Source: Coriobacteriaceae bacterium (GTDB lineage Bacteria > Actinomycetota > Coriobacteriia > Coriobacteriales > Atopobiaceae). From it: 57,328 nucleotides of DNA. A model generated the notes under the pieces. It was not told the DNA's origin. It worked only from the letters and a program-made list of their open reading frames with translations, and made no database searches. Made by a program: the position numbers and the translations under genes. Below, piece after piece: positions 25,846-34,467 of the stretch (position 1 is its first letter; every line of letters starts with the position of its first letter). The stretch is from NCBI GenBank assembly GCA_003862195.1, contig QOUO01000010.1, positions 1 to 57,328 on the forward strand. The letters are read 5' to 3'.

Positions 25846-26544
25846 ATGAGCGTGCTGGTCACGGGCGCGTCGGGCGGCATCGGCCGCGCCATCGCGGATG
25901 TCTTCCTCGAGCGCGGGCACGAGGTGGACGGCATCGACGTGCGCGAGGCCCCGTTCGAGCGCGCGGGCTACTGCCACCACGTGGCGGACGTGCGCGATGC
26001 CGCGGCGCTGCCCCAGCTCCCCGCTCCCGCCGTCATCGTCAACTGCGCGGGCGTGCAGGACACCGCGGATGACATCGACGTCAACCTCAAGGGGACCATC
26101 AACGTGTGCGAGCGCTACGGCTTCGCGAGCATGTCGCAGCCCACGCCGGAGCTCCGCTCCATCGTGAACGTTGGTTCTTCCTCCGGCCACAACGGCTCGG
26201 AGTTCCCGCAGTACGCGGCCAGCAAGGGCGGCGTCATCGCGTACACCAAGAACCTGGCGCTCCGCGTGGCGCCGCAGGCCATCGCCAACAGCGTCGACCC
26301 CGGCGGCGTCCTGACCGAGCTCAACCGTCCCGTCATGGAGGACGAGGCCCTCTGGTCGCGCATCATGTCGCTCACGCCGCTGCGCCGCTGGGCCACGCCG
26401 CAGGAGATTGCGGAGTGGGTCTACTTCGTGGGCGTGACCAACCGCTTCATGACCGGCCAGAGCCTCCTCATCGACGGGGGAGAGGCGGGCAACGCGGAGT
26501 TCGTCTGGCCCGACGTCACGGTCGGCACCAAGCACGCGGAGTAG
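25846..26544 (+). CDS. Short-chain dehydrogenase/reductase
   Basis: A 232-residue Rossmann enzyme. The cofactor motif is TGASGGIG, then VNCAGV, the catalytic Ser region NVGSSSGH, YAASK (catalytic Tyr and Lys), and the closing RWATPQEIAEWVYF...GQSLLIDGGEA. It starts one base after the transporter stop, with GGGGGAGG inside the end of that gene, so the two are probably co-translated. Substrate unknown. It is slightly short for the family, with a compact segment between the nucleotide-binding motif and NCAG. Confidence 0.88.
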   Translation: MSVLVTGASGGIGRAIADVFLERGHEVDGIDVREAPFERAGYCHHVADVRDAAALPQLPAPAVIVNCAGVQDTADDIDVNLKGTINVCERYGFASMSQPTPELRSIVNVGSSSGHNGSEFPQYAASKGGVIAYTKNLALRVAPQAIANSVDPGGVLTELNRPVMEDEALWSRIMSLTPLRRWATPQEIAEWVYFVGVTNRFMTGQSLLIDGGEAGNAEFVWPDVTVGTKHAE

Positions 26545-26597
26545 CCACGGGCGGGCGCGGCTGGTCGCCCCTGCCGTCGGTCGCGCACGCGGCCGCC

Positions 26598-26614
26598 CCG
26601 CATACCGTATGCGG
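26598..26614. other. Inverted repeat between the SDR and the second peptidase
   Basis: CCGCATA and TATGCGG flank a 3-base loop. It could be a weak terminator for the SDR or an operator; a possible -10 (TACACT, 26645-26650) lies just downstream. Confidence 0.35.
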
Positions 26615-26696
26615 AGGCGTTCGTGCCAAATGTTGCCAGAATGTTACACTACACAGGTGTTGCAATCCAACCATACGTACGCATCCGGAGGTCGCC

Positions 26697-28109
26697 ATGA
26701 CAGACGAGGAACTGAAGGCCCGCGCAAAGGAGTTCGCGGAGAAGAACTGGGACGCCATCGTCGAGGACATCGACACGCTCGTGCAGGTCAACTCGGTCGA
26801 GGACCTGGACCACGCCGAGCCGGGCAAGCCCTACGGCCCCGCCCCCTACGAGGCGCTCTCCCGCGCGCTCGGCATCGCGTCGCGCCTCGGGCTCGACGCG
26901 CACGACTGCGACGGCCACATCGGCTACGCGGACGTGCCCGGCGCCTCGGCCAAGCAGATCGCGACCATCGGCCACACGGACGTCGTCCCGGCCGGCACGG
27001 GCTGGCGCTACGACCCGTTCAAGGTGACGCGCAAGGACGGCTACCTCATCGGCCGCGGCGTGCTGGATGACAAGGGCCCGACCACGCTCTCGCTCTGGGC
27101 CGCCAAGTTCTTCGCGGACCTCGCGCGCGAGACCGGCGAGCAGCTGCCGTACACCCTGCGCTGCATCATCGGCAACAACGAGGAGACCAACATGGCCGAC
27201 GTCGAGTGGTACCTCGACCACTACGACCAGCCCGAGTTCCTCTTCTCGCCCGATGCGGACTTCCCCCTCATCTACGGCGAGAAGGGCGGCTGGTCCGCGA
27301 CGGTCATCTCCTCGGACGTGGCGGACGCCATCGTGGACATCCAGGGCGGCACCGTGGGCAACGCCGTCGCCGGCGAGGCGACCGCGCTCGTGAGGCCGGG
27401 CGCGCACAAGCTCGAGCCCGCGGAGCGCATCGACGTGGAGTACGCGGAGGACGGCCTGGTCAGGCTCACGGCCCACGGCATCGGCGCGCACGCGTCCACG
27501 CCGCAGGGCTCGATCAACGCCATCGGTCTTCTTGTCAACTACCTGCTGGACAACGACGTGTGCCAGGGCGCGGAGCGCGAGTTCCTGGAGTTCGAGCGCA
27601 TCGTGTTTGCCTCCACGGACGGCTCGAGCCTGGGCATCGCGTGCCAGGACGAGTACTTTGACCCCCTGACCTGCATCGGCGGCACCATCGCCAAGGTGGG
27701 GGAGCACTTCGAGCAGACGCTCGACAGCCGCTATCCCACCTGCATCACCGGGGACGAGATCACGCGCCGCGTGGGCGAGCTCGCGGCCAAGTACGGCTGC
27801 ACCGTGCGCGTCGACCTCGACATGGTGCCGTTCCTGACCGACCCCAAGACGCCCGCCATGCAGACGCTCGTGCGGACGTACAACGAGTACACCGGCCGCG
27901 ACGCCCAGGGCTTCTGCATCGGCGGCGGCACGTACGCGCGCCACTTCAAGGCGGGCGGCTCGTTTGGTCCCAACGACCCGGCGTTCCCCATGCCGGACTG
28001 GGTGGGCGCGGAGCACTCCGCGGACGAGGGCTTCAGCGAGGAGCAGTTCAAGCGCGCGCTGCAGATCTACATCGTGTCGATCGCGCGCCTGATGCGGCTC
28101 GACTTCTAA
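26697..28109 (+). CDS. M20 family dipeptidase (PepV-like), copy 2
   Basis: A 470-residue paralogue of the gene at 22738, alignable from the first residues (TDEELKARAKEF) to the last (IYIVSIARLMRLDF). Metal-site segments are IGHTDVVPAG, GRGVLDDKGP and GNNEETNMADVEWYL, and the lid FSPDADFPLIYGEKGG. ATG 26697 has CGGAGG upstream. The two copies differ mainly in the lid domain, which suggests different dipeptide preferences. It ends 53 bases before a terminator. Confidence 0.9.
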   Translation: MTDEELKARAKEFAEKNWDAIVEDIDTLVQVNSVEDLDHAEPGKPYGPAPYEALSRALGIASRLGLDAHDCDGHIGYADVPGASAKQIATIGHTDVVPAGTGWRYDPFKVTRKDGYLIGRGVLDDKGPTTLSLWAAKFFADLARETGEQLPYTLRCIIGNNEETNMADVEWYLDHYDQPEFLFSPDADFPLIYGEKGGWSATVISSDVADAIVDIQGGTVGNAVAGEATALVRPGAHKLEPAERIDVEYAEDGLVRLTAHGIGAHASTPQGSINAIGLLVNYLLDNDVCQGAEREFLEFERIVFASTDGSSLGIACQDEYFDPLTCIGGTIAKVGEHFEQTLDSRYPTCITGDEITRRVGELAAKYGCTVRVDLDMVPFLTDPKTPAMQTLVRTYNEYTGRDAQGFCIGGGTYARHFKAGGSFGPNDPAFPMPDWVGAEHSADEGFSEEQFKRALQIYIVSIARLMRLDF

Positions 28110-28161
28110 CCACAGACAACTGCAAGCCGTCGGCGTCGCGTGCGCAGGCGGTGGACGAGAA

Positions 28162-28200
28162 GGGCGGCGCGCCGGCTTGTGGCCGGTACGCCGCCCCTTT
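28162..28200 (+). terminator. Terminator after the second peptidase, with adjoining word copy
   Basis: GGGCGGCG (28162-28169) pairs with CGCCGCCC (28189-28196), with an inner CCGGC/GCCGG stem, then TTT. The 5' arm is directly preceded by GACGAGAAG, a one-mismatch form of the dispersed word. Confidence 0.75.
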
Positions 28201-28255
28201 GCATGGCGATGGGTCGTGACCCCGCTGGCCCGTGGCCCGCGGTGGCCGCGTGCGC

Positions 28256-31027
28256 CTACTGGTCCGGCTCGCTTCCCAGCGAGTCCATCACGTCGAGCGT
28301 GACGTCGTCCTGGTCAAACGCCGCGAGCACGTTCACGAAGTTGCGGGCCACGGGGAAGACCTCCGCGTCGACCGAGGCGCGCGTGCACTCCATGACGGTC
28401 TGGGAGACCTGCGGCGTGGGCGCGACGGGGATGTCGTGGTAGCCGAGCGTGGCCTCGATCTCCTCCTGCGAGAGGGGCTGCGTGAGCGGCCTGATGGCGC
28501 CCTGCTGGGCCGGGCTGCCCAGCACCTGCGCGGACTGCGCGTCCGCGGGGGCCTGCGCGTCGGGGGCGTCGTCCTTCTCGCCTGCGTCGCCCGAGGCGTC
28601 ATCGGCGGGGGATTGGGCGTCCTGGGCGTCCTGGGCGTCCGTGCCGGCGACCTGCGTGACCTGCGGCTGCTGCAAGCCCGCGACCTCCATCACCACGATG
28701 GGCGTGATGGAGGGCATGAAGCTTATGGCGCTCTGGTAGCACGCCTGCGCGGCCAGGAGGTTGCCCTTGTTCCACATGAACGAGGCCATGCGGTAGTAGC
28801 CGAGGCCGATGGACTCCGGGTCGTGCGCGTCGCGCAGGAAGCCGGTCAGGACCTCCTGGGCCTCGTCCATGCTGCCGCACTCCTCCAGGCAGCGCACGAG
28901 TTGGAGCACCGCGTGGTTGTCGAGCGGCGCGAGCTCCACGAGCCTGCGCGCGTGCGTGAGGGCGCGCTGCGGGTGGTGCAACATGACCTGCGCCACGGAC
29001 GCGTAGAAGAGCGCCGCAAAGTAGGAGTCGGGCGCGAGCAGGAGGGCGCGGCCGTCGGACGCGTACTTGCGGTTGTAGAGCGCGCGGTCCACGTAGCTGC
29101 CAAAGTAGCGCCACACCACGCCCTTGCCGTCCGCATAGGCGCCCGTCCTGTCCAGGTGGTCGAGCACGGGCTCCAGCACGGCGACGGCGCCCGCCGCGTC
29201 GCGCTTGGACAGGAGGTCGCGCCCGCGCTCCGCGGCGCGGCTCAGGGGGTCGCCAAACACGAGCTCGTGGCCGATGGCCTCGGGGTCCGTGGGGCTCGTG
29301 CCGCTCACCATGGACTTGACCAGGCGCTCGCCCGCGTCGCGGACGGTGGGGTCGGGGTCGTCCCGCGTGAAGTCGAGCACGGTGCGGACGTTCCTTTGGG
29401 TGGCGTCCTTCTCGCCCGCGTCCGCGAGGTGCAGCAGGATGTTGCCAGCCACGATCTGGCGGTCGCTCGCCTCCTCGATCCCCAGGCCGGACACGCTCTG
29501 CGTGCCGAGCGCGGCCGCGGCCTCCTTGGGGAGCCTGCGGGAGGAAAGCTCGACGGGCATGAAGCGCCACGCGGGGCTGAAGCGGGCCTCGTCCAGGTCC
29601 GCGGTCTGCTCCACAGGGCGCAGGATGCCGTCCTCGACGCGCATGTTGGGGACGAAGGGACGCATGGCGCGGCGCAGGTCGTCCACGTGGGCGAGGTCGA
29701 GCCGCGCAAAGCGCCAGCGGTCGAAGTCGACGCAGAGGTAGCAGCGGTGCGTGGTCGCGTTGTCCACGGTGCCCACGACCCACGCGTGCTTGATGCGGCG
29801 CGACGAGCGGAAGGCCGTCGCGGCAAGCAGGATGGCGAGGCGCTGCGCGTAGGCCGAGGCCACCTTGCGGCGCATCTCGCGCGAGCTGTGCACGAGGCCG
29901 ATGCCGTCGACGTACATGGACGAGGGGAAGACCTGCTCGGGCGTGAGCGCCACCTGGAATACGACGTTGCCGTCCGCCACGTTGGTCCTGAAGTGCTGCT
30001 CGAGCCGGTAGGGAAGCTGCAGGGACTCGATCGCCGTGGCGATGGAGCGGCGCACGGCCCACTCGCCGTCGGGAACCTCGCCGGCCTCCAGGTCGAGCGG
30101 CTGGTCGATGGGGGCCGACTGCGCGCAGATGGAGTTGGCCAGGCTCTGCATGAGCCGGTAGCAGTCCTCCACCGTGGCCGACTGCGGGTCCTCGAAGTAC
30201 GCGCACGCGCGCTGGGCCGCCGCGAGCGCCGCCTCGAGCTTGAGCACGCGCAACCGCGCGAGGTAGCTGAGCTGCTCGTCCTGCACGCGCAGCCTGAGCG
30301 TGCCCGTGCGCGACGAGCGCGTCACGGCGATGCGGGGGAGCTTGACGTCCTTCTCGAACAGACCCGCCTCCACGAGCACGCGCGCGAAGAAGCGCTCGAT
30401 ACCGCTGGGGGAAAGCGTCGCCTGCGCCTGCGAGCCGGACTCGCCGTCGACCTGCGCCATGCGCGTGCGGATGTCGCCCACCACGAGCTTGAGCTCGTCC
30501 ATGGGGTCCGCGCTCGCCTGGAGGCGCTGCGCCACGGACTCGAAGTCGAGCTGCGACTCCGCGGGCGCCTGGGGCGAGGACTCTGCCGGGACGACCTCCA
30601 CGGTCTGGGTGGCAGGCTCGGCCACGTCCGTGGCGTCGGCGGCTTCGGTTGCGTCCGCATTGTCATCCGGGTGAGAAGAACGGGGCGCCTGGGCCGCGAG
30701 CGCGTCGTTGGACTGGGCCTCCGCCTTGGCTGCGGCCGAGGGGGTCGCGTCCTTCTCGCCTGCGGGAGCCTGGTCCTTGCGCGTGGCCGCGGCTGTCTGC
30801 GCCGCCGTGACATCCGTTGCGCCTGACTGCTCCTCCTGCGACCCGGCGCCGAGCGTCGCCGCGAACACGCCCACCAGCGCCGCCGCCACGCAGGCCGCGA
30901 TCGCCACGAGCGCCCACGCGACGCTGCCGAGCGTTAGCGCGCGGACGATGCCCACGACCGCGACGACCGCGAGGACGACGACCGACGATGTGAGAACCCG
31001 CCTTATGGGCGAACGGAACTGAGCCAT
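28256..31027 (-). CDS. Large membrane-anchored protein with TPR-like region, function unknown
   Basis: A 923-residue protein I do not recognise. ATG at 31027 has AGGTGG upstream; a TTG 21 bases earlier is possible. Two adjacent hydrophobic helices near residues 14-30 and 35-60 (VLTSSVVVLAVVAVVGIV, then WALVAIAACVAAALVGVF) anchor it. A low-complexity Ala/Asp/Glu/Gln linker follows to about residue 165, then a long soluble region ending in tetratricopeptide-like repeats (ALTHARRLVELAPLDNHAVL; YYRMASFMWNKGNLLAAQACYQSA), then another disordered linker. GEKDAT, GEKDAT and GEKDDA occur in the linkers. It is a single gene with GC-rich flanks. A scaffold role is possible, but nothing shows catalysis. 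Confidence 0.85.
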   Translation of the reverse strand: MAQFRSPIRRVLTSSVVVLAVVAVVGIVRALTLGSVAWALVAIAACVAAALVGVFAATLGAGSQEEQSGATDVTAAQTAAATRKDQAPAGEKDATPSAAAKAEAQSNDALAAQAPRSSHPDDNADATEAADATDVAEPATQTVEVVPAESSPQAPAESQLDFESVAQRLQASADPMDELKLVVGDIRTRMAQVDGESGSQAQATLSPSGIERFFARVLVEAGLFEKDVKLPRIAVTRSSRTGTLRLRVQDEQLSYLARLRVLKLEAALAAAQRACAYFEDPQSATVEDCYRLMQSLANSICAQSAPIDQPLDLEAGEVPDGEWAVRRSIATAIESLQLPYRLEQHFRTNVADGNVVFQVALTPEQVFPSSMYVDGIGLVHSSREMRRKVASAYAQRLAILLAATAFRSSRRIKHAWVVGTVDNATTHRCYLCVDFDRWRFARLDLAHVDDLRRAMRPFVPNMRVEDGILRPVEQTADLDEARFSPAWRFMPVELSSRRLPKEAAAALGTQSVSGLGIEEASDRQIVAGNILLHLADAGEKDATQRNVRTVLDFTRDDPDPTVRDAGERLVKSMVSGTSPTDPEAIGHELVFGDPLSRAAERGRDLLSKRDAAGAVAVLEPVLDHLDRTGAYADGKGVVWRYFGSYVDRALYNRKYASDGRALLLAPDSYFAALFYASVAQVMLHHPQRALTHARRLVELAPLDNHAVLQLVRCLEECGSMDEAQEVLTGFLRDAHDPESIGLGYYRMASFMWNKGNLLAAQACYQSAISFMPSITPIVVMEVAGLQQPQVTQVAGTDAQDAQDAQSPADDASGDAGEKDDAPDAQAPADAQSAQVLGSPAQQGAIRPLTQPLSQEEIEATLGYHDIPVAPTPQVSQTVMECTRASVDAEVFPVARNFVNVLAAFDQDDVTLDVMDSLGSEPDQ

Positions 31028-31128
31028 GCGGAACCACCTAGGAGCCAAATCGGTACGGGCGACGCGCGCCCGGGACGTATCTTCCAGTCTTCTTACCCAA
31101 TGGCGGCCCGTTTGACGCGGGGGTGGCC

Positions 31129-31473
31129 CTAGCAGCCCTCAATCTCCTTTATCTCGACCTCGTTTCCCCGCAGCAGGTAGGTCTGGTCGCTTCCGCAGTA
31201 GGGGCAGACGCGGCCGTACTCGACCGTGGGGTACGTCCTGCCGCAGTCGTTGCAGACGGTCACCGCGTCGACGCGCTCGATCTTGAGCTCGGAGTCGCGC
31301 AGGAGGTCGTTCTTCTTCTGGGCCCAGTGCCAGCAGTCCGCAAAGTAGTCCTCCAGGATGCCCGAGACCTCGCCCAGGCGCATCGTGACGCTGCTGATGC
31401 GCGTGAGCTCGTTCTCCTTCGCTATGTCGTCAAGCGTGTCCATGGCCGCGAACACGACTCCCAGCTCATGCAT
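31129..31473 (-). CDS. hypA: Hydrogenase/urease nickel incorporation protein HypA
   Basis: A 114-residue metallochaperone. The MHE N-terminus supplies the nickel ligands (H2), and two CxxC pairs (C74/C77 and C90/C93) form the zinc knuckle. HypA passes nickel to [NiFe]-hydrogenase precursors together with HypB, encoded 33 bases upstream in the same direction. No hydrogenase or other hyp gene is in the window. Confidence 0.95.
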   Translation of the reverse strand: MHELGVVFAAMDTLDDIAKENELTRISSVTMRLGEVSGILEDYFADCWHWAQKKNDLLRDSELKIERVDAVTVCNDCGRTYPTVEYGRVCPYCGSDQTYLLRGNEVEIKEIEGC

Positions 31474-31506
31474 CTGCCTGCCCCCTCGCGCGACGCCGCG
31501 GCCCGA

Positions 31507-32178
31507 CTAGGCCTTCCACTCCCGGACGGCCTCCCTCAGCCAGTCCAGCCACTCGTCCATGCCCTCGCCCGTCTTGGCGGAGAGGTAGATGATCCGCGCG
31601 TTGGGGTTGCGCAGGCGCACGTTGCGCTCGAGCTTCTGCTTGTCGAAGTCAAAGTAGGACAGGGTGTCGATCTTGCTGATGAGCACGAGGTCGCTCACCT
31701 CGAACATGAGCGGGTACTTGAGCGGCTTGTCGTCGCCCTCGGGGACGGAGAGGATCATGACCTTCTTGCCGGCGCCCGTGTCGAACTCCGCGGGGCAGAT
31801 GAGGTTGCCCACGTTCTCGATCACGACGAGGTCCTGTCCCTCGAACCCGAGCTGCGCGAGCCCCTGCTCCGTCATCGCGGCGTCCAGGTGGCACATGCCG
31901 CCCGTGTGGAGCTGGATCGCCTTGGCGCCCGCCTCCTGCACGGTGTGGGCGTCCACGTCGGAATCGACGTCTGCCTCCATGATGGCGATGTTCATCTCGT
32001 CCGCGAGCGCGCGCGTCGTGGCGGAAAGCAGCGTCGTCTTGCCTGCGCCGGGCGAGCTCATGAGGTTGATCATCATCGTGCCTGCGTCGTGCATGCGCTG
32101 GCGCAGCGCCTCCGCCTCGCGGTCGTTGTTGCTGAAGACGCTTTCCTTTACCTCGATAACCTTGATCGGGTCCTGCAT
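31507..32178 (-). CDS. hypB: Hydrogenase nickel incorporation GTPase HypB
   Basis: A 223-residue SIMIBI GTPase. ATG 32178 is chosen for its AGGAGG; the frame extends to 32406 but without conserved sequence. Walker A is SSPGAGKTT (residues 41-49); other GTPase motifs are EADVDSDVDA, IENVGNLICPAEFD and ISKIDTL. GGMCHLD supplies the metal site at the dimer interface. There is no His-rich N-terminal stretch, so no nickel-storage function. First gene of a hypBA operon. Confidence 0.95.
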   Translation of the reverse strand: MQDPIKVIEVKESVFSNNDREAEALRQRMHDAGTMMINLMSSPGAGKTTLLSATTRALADEMNIAIMEADVDSDVDAHTVQEAGAKAIQLHTGGMCHLDAAMTEQGLAQLGFEGQDLVVIENVGNLICPAEFDTGAGKKVMILSVPEGDDKPLKYPLMFEVSDLVLISKIDTLSYFDFDKQKLERNVRLRNPNARIIYLSAKTGEGMDEWLDWLREAVREWKA

Positions 32179-32451
32179 CTGGCTCCTCCTTTGGCATGGC
32201 TTTCTCAACCATGATACAGGAGCCGTCGCTGGCTGGCGCCCGCGGGTGAGGCGGCGTCCTTCTCGCCCGCCTGCGCGCGCAGGGGCCACGGCGGATCCCA
32301 CCGCTCGCCGATGCCGCCCCATTCGCATAATAGTTTGATTTAAGAGACTGCCGTGAGGACGCGGCATCGCGCTATGTGACGCGATGAATAAACGGAATGC
32401 ACGCACTTCTCACCTGCAGATTTGTTGGGCAAGAAACACGTGGAAACATAC
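32179..32451. other. Non-coding gap upstream of hypB
   Basis: No gene is supported. It holds a copy of the dispersed word on the minus strand (32258-32267) beside a GC-rich hairpin-prone stretch, and an AT-richer part near 32321-32345 with a TATTAT on the minus strand that could be a hypB -10. Nothing else stands out. Confidence 0.5.
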
Positions 32452-32480
32452 TTGAAACATAAATTTAGAGCGTGTATAAC
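32452..32480 (+). promoter_or_regulatory. Sigma-70-type promoter for the small membrane protein
   Basis: TTGAAA (32452-32457) and TATAAC (32475-32480) are separated by exactly 17 bases in an AT-rich setting that contrasts with the GC-rich surroundings. It is the best consensus housekeeping promoter I found in the window. The transcript would have a leader of about 45 bases. Confidence 0.75.
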
Positions 32481-32533
32481 GAAGCCGTAAGGCACGCTGG
32501 CGCGTGCGGTCCAACCACATGTCTGGAGGGTCT

Positions 32534-32719
32534 ATGGGAGCGTTCTCTGCGCAGACGGTACTGTTCATCACCTACACGATGCTCGGCTTCGTCGCGGCCT
32601 TGGCCGCGCTGATGGCGGTCGTGGGCATCGTCAGGTACGTGGTGCGAAAGGCACTTGGCAGGAAGGAGCCTGACCCCAATGCGACGACGTATCCGACCGA
32701 GGTCCCTCGCATCGCATAG
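32534..32719 (+). CDS. Small single-pass membrane protein, function unknown
   Basis: A protein of 61 residues. One hydrophobic helix (roughly residues 7-31, with LFITYTMLGFVAALAALM) is followed by a basic patch (RYVVRKALGRK) and a polar tail with prolines, so the C-terminus is probably cytoplasmic. ATG 32534 follows GGAGGG at short spacing; an ATG at 32519 is an alternative. It has its own strong promoter and a terminator, so it is a well-expressed independent unit. I do not recognise a family. Confidence 0.7.
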   Translation: MGAFSAQTVLFITYTMLGFVAALAALMAVVGIVRYVVRKALGRKEPDPNATTYPTEVPRIA

Positions 32720-32764
32720 GCGACGCGAGGCGGCAATGCCGACCGCGGACGAGGAAGTTACGTG

Positions 32765-32804
32765 ACAGCCCCCGCAACCTGACGTGGTAGCGGGGGCTGT
32801 CCTT
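32765..32804 (+). terminator. Terminator of the small membrane protein gene
   Basis: ACAGCCCCCGC (32765-32775) pairs perfectly with 32790-32800, followed by CCTTGT. A strong stem with a poor T-run. It also lies between two convergent genes. Confidence 0.75.
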
Positions 32805-32826
32805 GTGTGGCGTGTCGTCGCGGGCG

Positions 32827-34191
32827 CTAGGCGTCGCCCAGCTCCGTTGGCCAGACGGTTCCCTCGGGCATCTTGGCGTTGCCGGACTGGATGGACGAGG
32901 GGATGGTGCTGTCGGACGCCATCAGCTCGTCGATGGTCACGAGGGTGTAGCCGTTCTTCTGGAGCGCCTCGATGATCTTGGGCAGCGCCTGGACGTCCTG
33001 GTCGCGGTTGCCGCCGCCGTCGTGCATGAGGATGATGTCGCCCGACTTAACGTTCAGCAGGGCATTGCTCACGATCTGGTCCACGCCGGGGAGCTTCCAG
33101 TCCTTGGAGTCCTGCGTCCACGTGATGGAGGCCGACGCGATGCCGGCGGACTTGACCCACGTGGTCTCGCGGAAGTCGCCGTAGGGCGGACGGAAGACCG
33201 TCGTCTCCACGCCCGTGGCGGACGATATCGCCTTGAAGCCGGAGCTCAGCTCGGACTGGACCTCCGCGGCGTCGAGCGTCGTGAGCTGCTTGTGGTCCTG
33301 CGTGTGGTTGGCGATCTGGGAGCCCTGCTTGACGATGGCCTTTGCGAGCTCGGGGTACTGCTGCACGTTCTTGCCCAGGCAGAAGAACGTCGCCTTGGCG
33401 TGGTACTTGTTGAGGATGTCCAGGTACTGCTGGGTGTACTTGTCGCTCGGGCCGTCGTCGAACGTGAGCGCCACGAGCTGCTTGCCGCCCTCTGGCACCG
33501 GCGTCCTGAGGTAGATCTCGGCGTCGGTGGCCTTCTTGGTCACGACCTCGGCCGTCTGCTTGGAGCGCTTGCCTTTGAGCACCTTGGCGCTGCCGGCCTT
33601 GCCGTAGTTTCTCACGTACGCGACGGGGCCAAAGCCGCCCTTCATCACGAGCTTGGGCGCCACGGACGTGGTCGAGGTCGTGTGGGGCTCCATGATGTTC
33701 TTGCCCTTGGCGAGCACGATGGTGTCGCCCTGGCTCACACGGTAGCGCTCGCCCTGCCTGCCGGGGAGGCTTTTGCCGTTGACGGTCGCCGTGAACGCGT
33801 AGCCGCCGCCCCGCTTGAGCACGTCGCCCTTCACGCTCACGAGGTTGCCGCGCCTGACCTTGAGGGAGAGGTCCCGTGCGGCGTCCTTGAGCGTGCTGTC
33901 GATCTTGACCTGGTAGCTGGAGCCGTTGATGGTCACGGGCACCTTGCGGTTGCTCCACAGGTGCCAGGCGACCCCTCCCAGCACCAGGATGAGCGCGAGC
34001 GCCAGCAGCGCGGGTACCTTGCTCCTGCTACTGCGCTCCTCCGTGGAGGCCGCCTTCTCGCGTCCGCCCTCGGCGCCGCTCACGCGCTGCGTGGTGGGGA
34101 TGTAGTACACCCCGGTCGCGTTCTTCTCGTCCTGTTTTGCCTGCCTCTGCCCTGCCTTGTGGCGTGCCGGGTTCGAGTTCTGCTCTGCCAT
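32827..34191 (-). CDS. Membrane-anchored polysaccharide deacetylase (NodB domain, CE4)
   Basis: A 454-residue protein. The N-terminal about 57 residues are cytoplasmic, polar and low-complexity, with DEKNAT and GREKAAS (variants of the dispersed word). One transmembrane helix follows (about 59-76), then a beta-rich linker region to about residue 165, then the NodB domain. Its motifs are TFDDGP (D245, D246), the metal site HTQDH (H296, H300) and RPPYGDF (residues 334-340). It is probably a cell-surface peptidoglycan or polysaccharide N-acetyl deacetylase, as in lysozyme-resistance enzymes. ATG 34191 or the GTG two codons earlier could start it. TATAGT on the minus strand at 34322-34317 may be its -10. 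Confidence 0.9.
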   Translation of the reverse strand: MAEQNSNPARHKAGQRQAKQDEKNATGVYYIPTTQRVSGAEGGREKAASTEERSSRSKVPALLALALILVLGGVAWHLWSNRKVPVTINGSSYQVKIDSTLKDAARDLSLKVRRGNLVSVKGDVLKRGGGYAFTATVNGKSLPGRQGERYRVSQGDTIVLAKGKNIMEPHTTSTTSVAPKLVMKGGFGPVAYVRNYGKAGSAKVLKGKRSKQTAEVVTKKATDAEIYLRTPVPEGGKQLVALTFDDGPSDKYTQQYLDILNKYHAKATFFCLGKNVQQYPELAKAIVKQGSQIANHTQDHKQLTTLDAAEVQSELSSGFKAISSATGVETTVFRPPYGDFRETTWVKSAGIASASITWTQDSKDWKLPGVDQIVSNALLNVKSGDIILMHDGGGNRDQDVQALPKIIEALQKNGYTLVTIDELMASDSTIPSSIQSGNAKMPEGTVWPTELGDA

Positions 34192-34405
34192 GGTCACTGG
34201 TCCGTTCCAAGCTTCGTTTCGTGTGCCGCCGAACTAGGATAGCCGCCTCAGTGGGCGGTGCGTGCAATCACAAAGTCTTCAGAGTCCGTTAAGCGTTGGG
34301 CCGCAAAGGTCCTCTTACTATACGGGCGGCGGCCGCGATCCTGACCAAGAATTTGGAAGTCTTTAAGGTTATTTCTGCCACGTTCTGGCATCCGCGGGCG
34401 AGAAG

Positions 34406-34433
34406 CGCCGCGACCCTGGCTGGGGCCGCGGCG
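34406..34433 (-). terminator. Hairpin after the serine operon, beside a word copy
   Basis: CGCCGCG and CGCGGCG form a 7-bp stem with an inner CCC/GGG. It lies 35 bases downstream of the DUF1015 stop on the minus strand. GGGCGAGAAGCGCC, a variant of the dispersed word, adjoins it. No T-run. Confidence 0.4.
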
Positions 34434-34467
34434 TGCGTTAGCGCGCTATGGAGTTATCGCCTTCGTG

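Noticed and set aside
23317-27285. GEKG in the two PepV-like peptidases as evidence for the dispersed word
   Set aside because: GEKG lies in a conserved lid segment of the family, so these two exact matches could exist for protein reasons; they should be down-weighted in the count.
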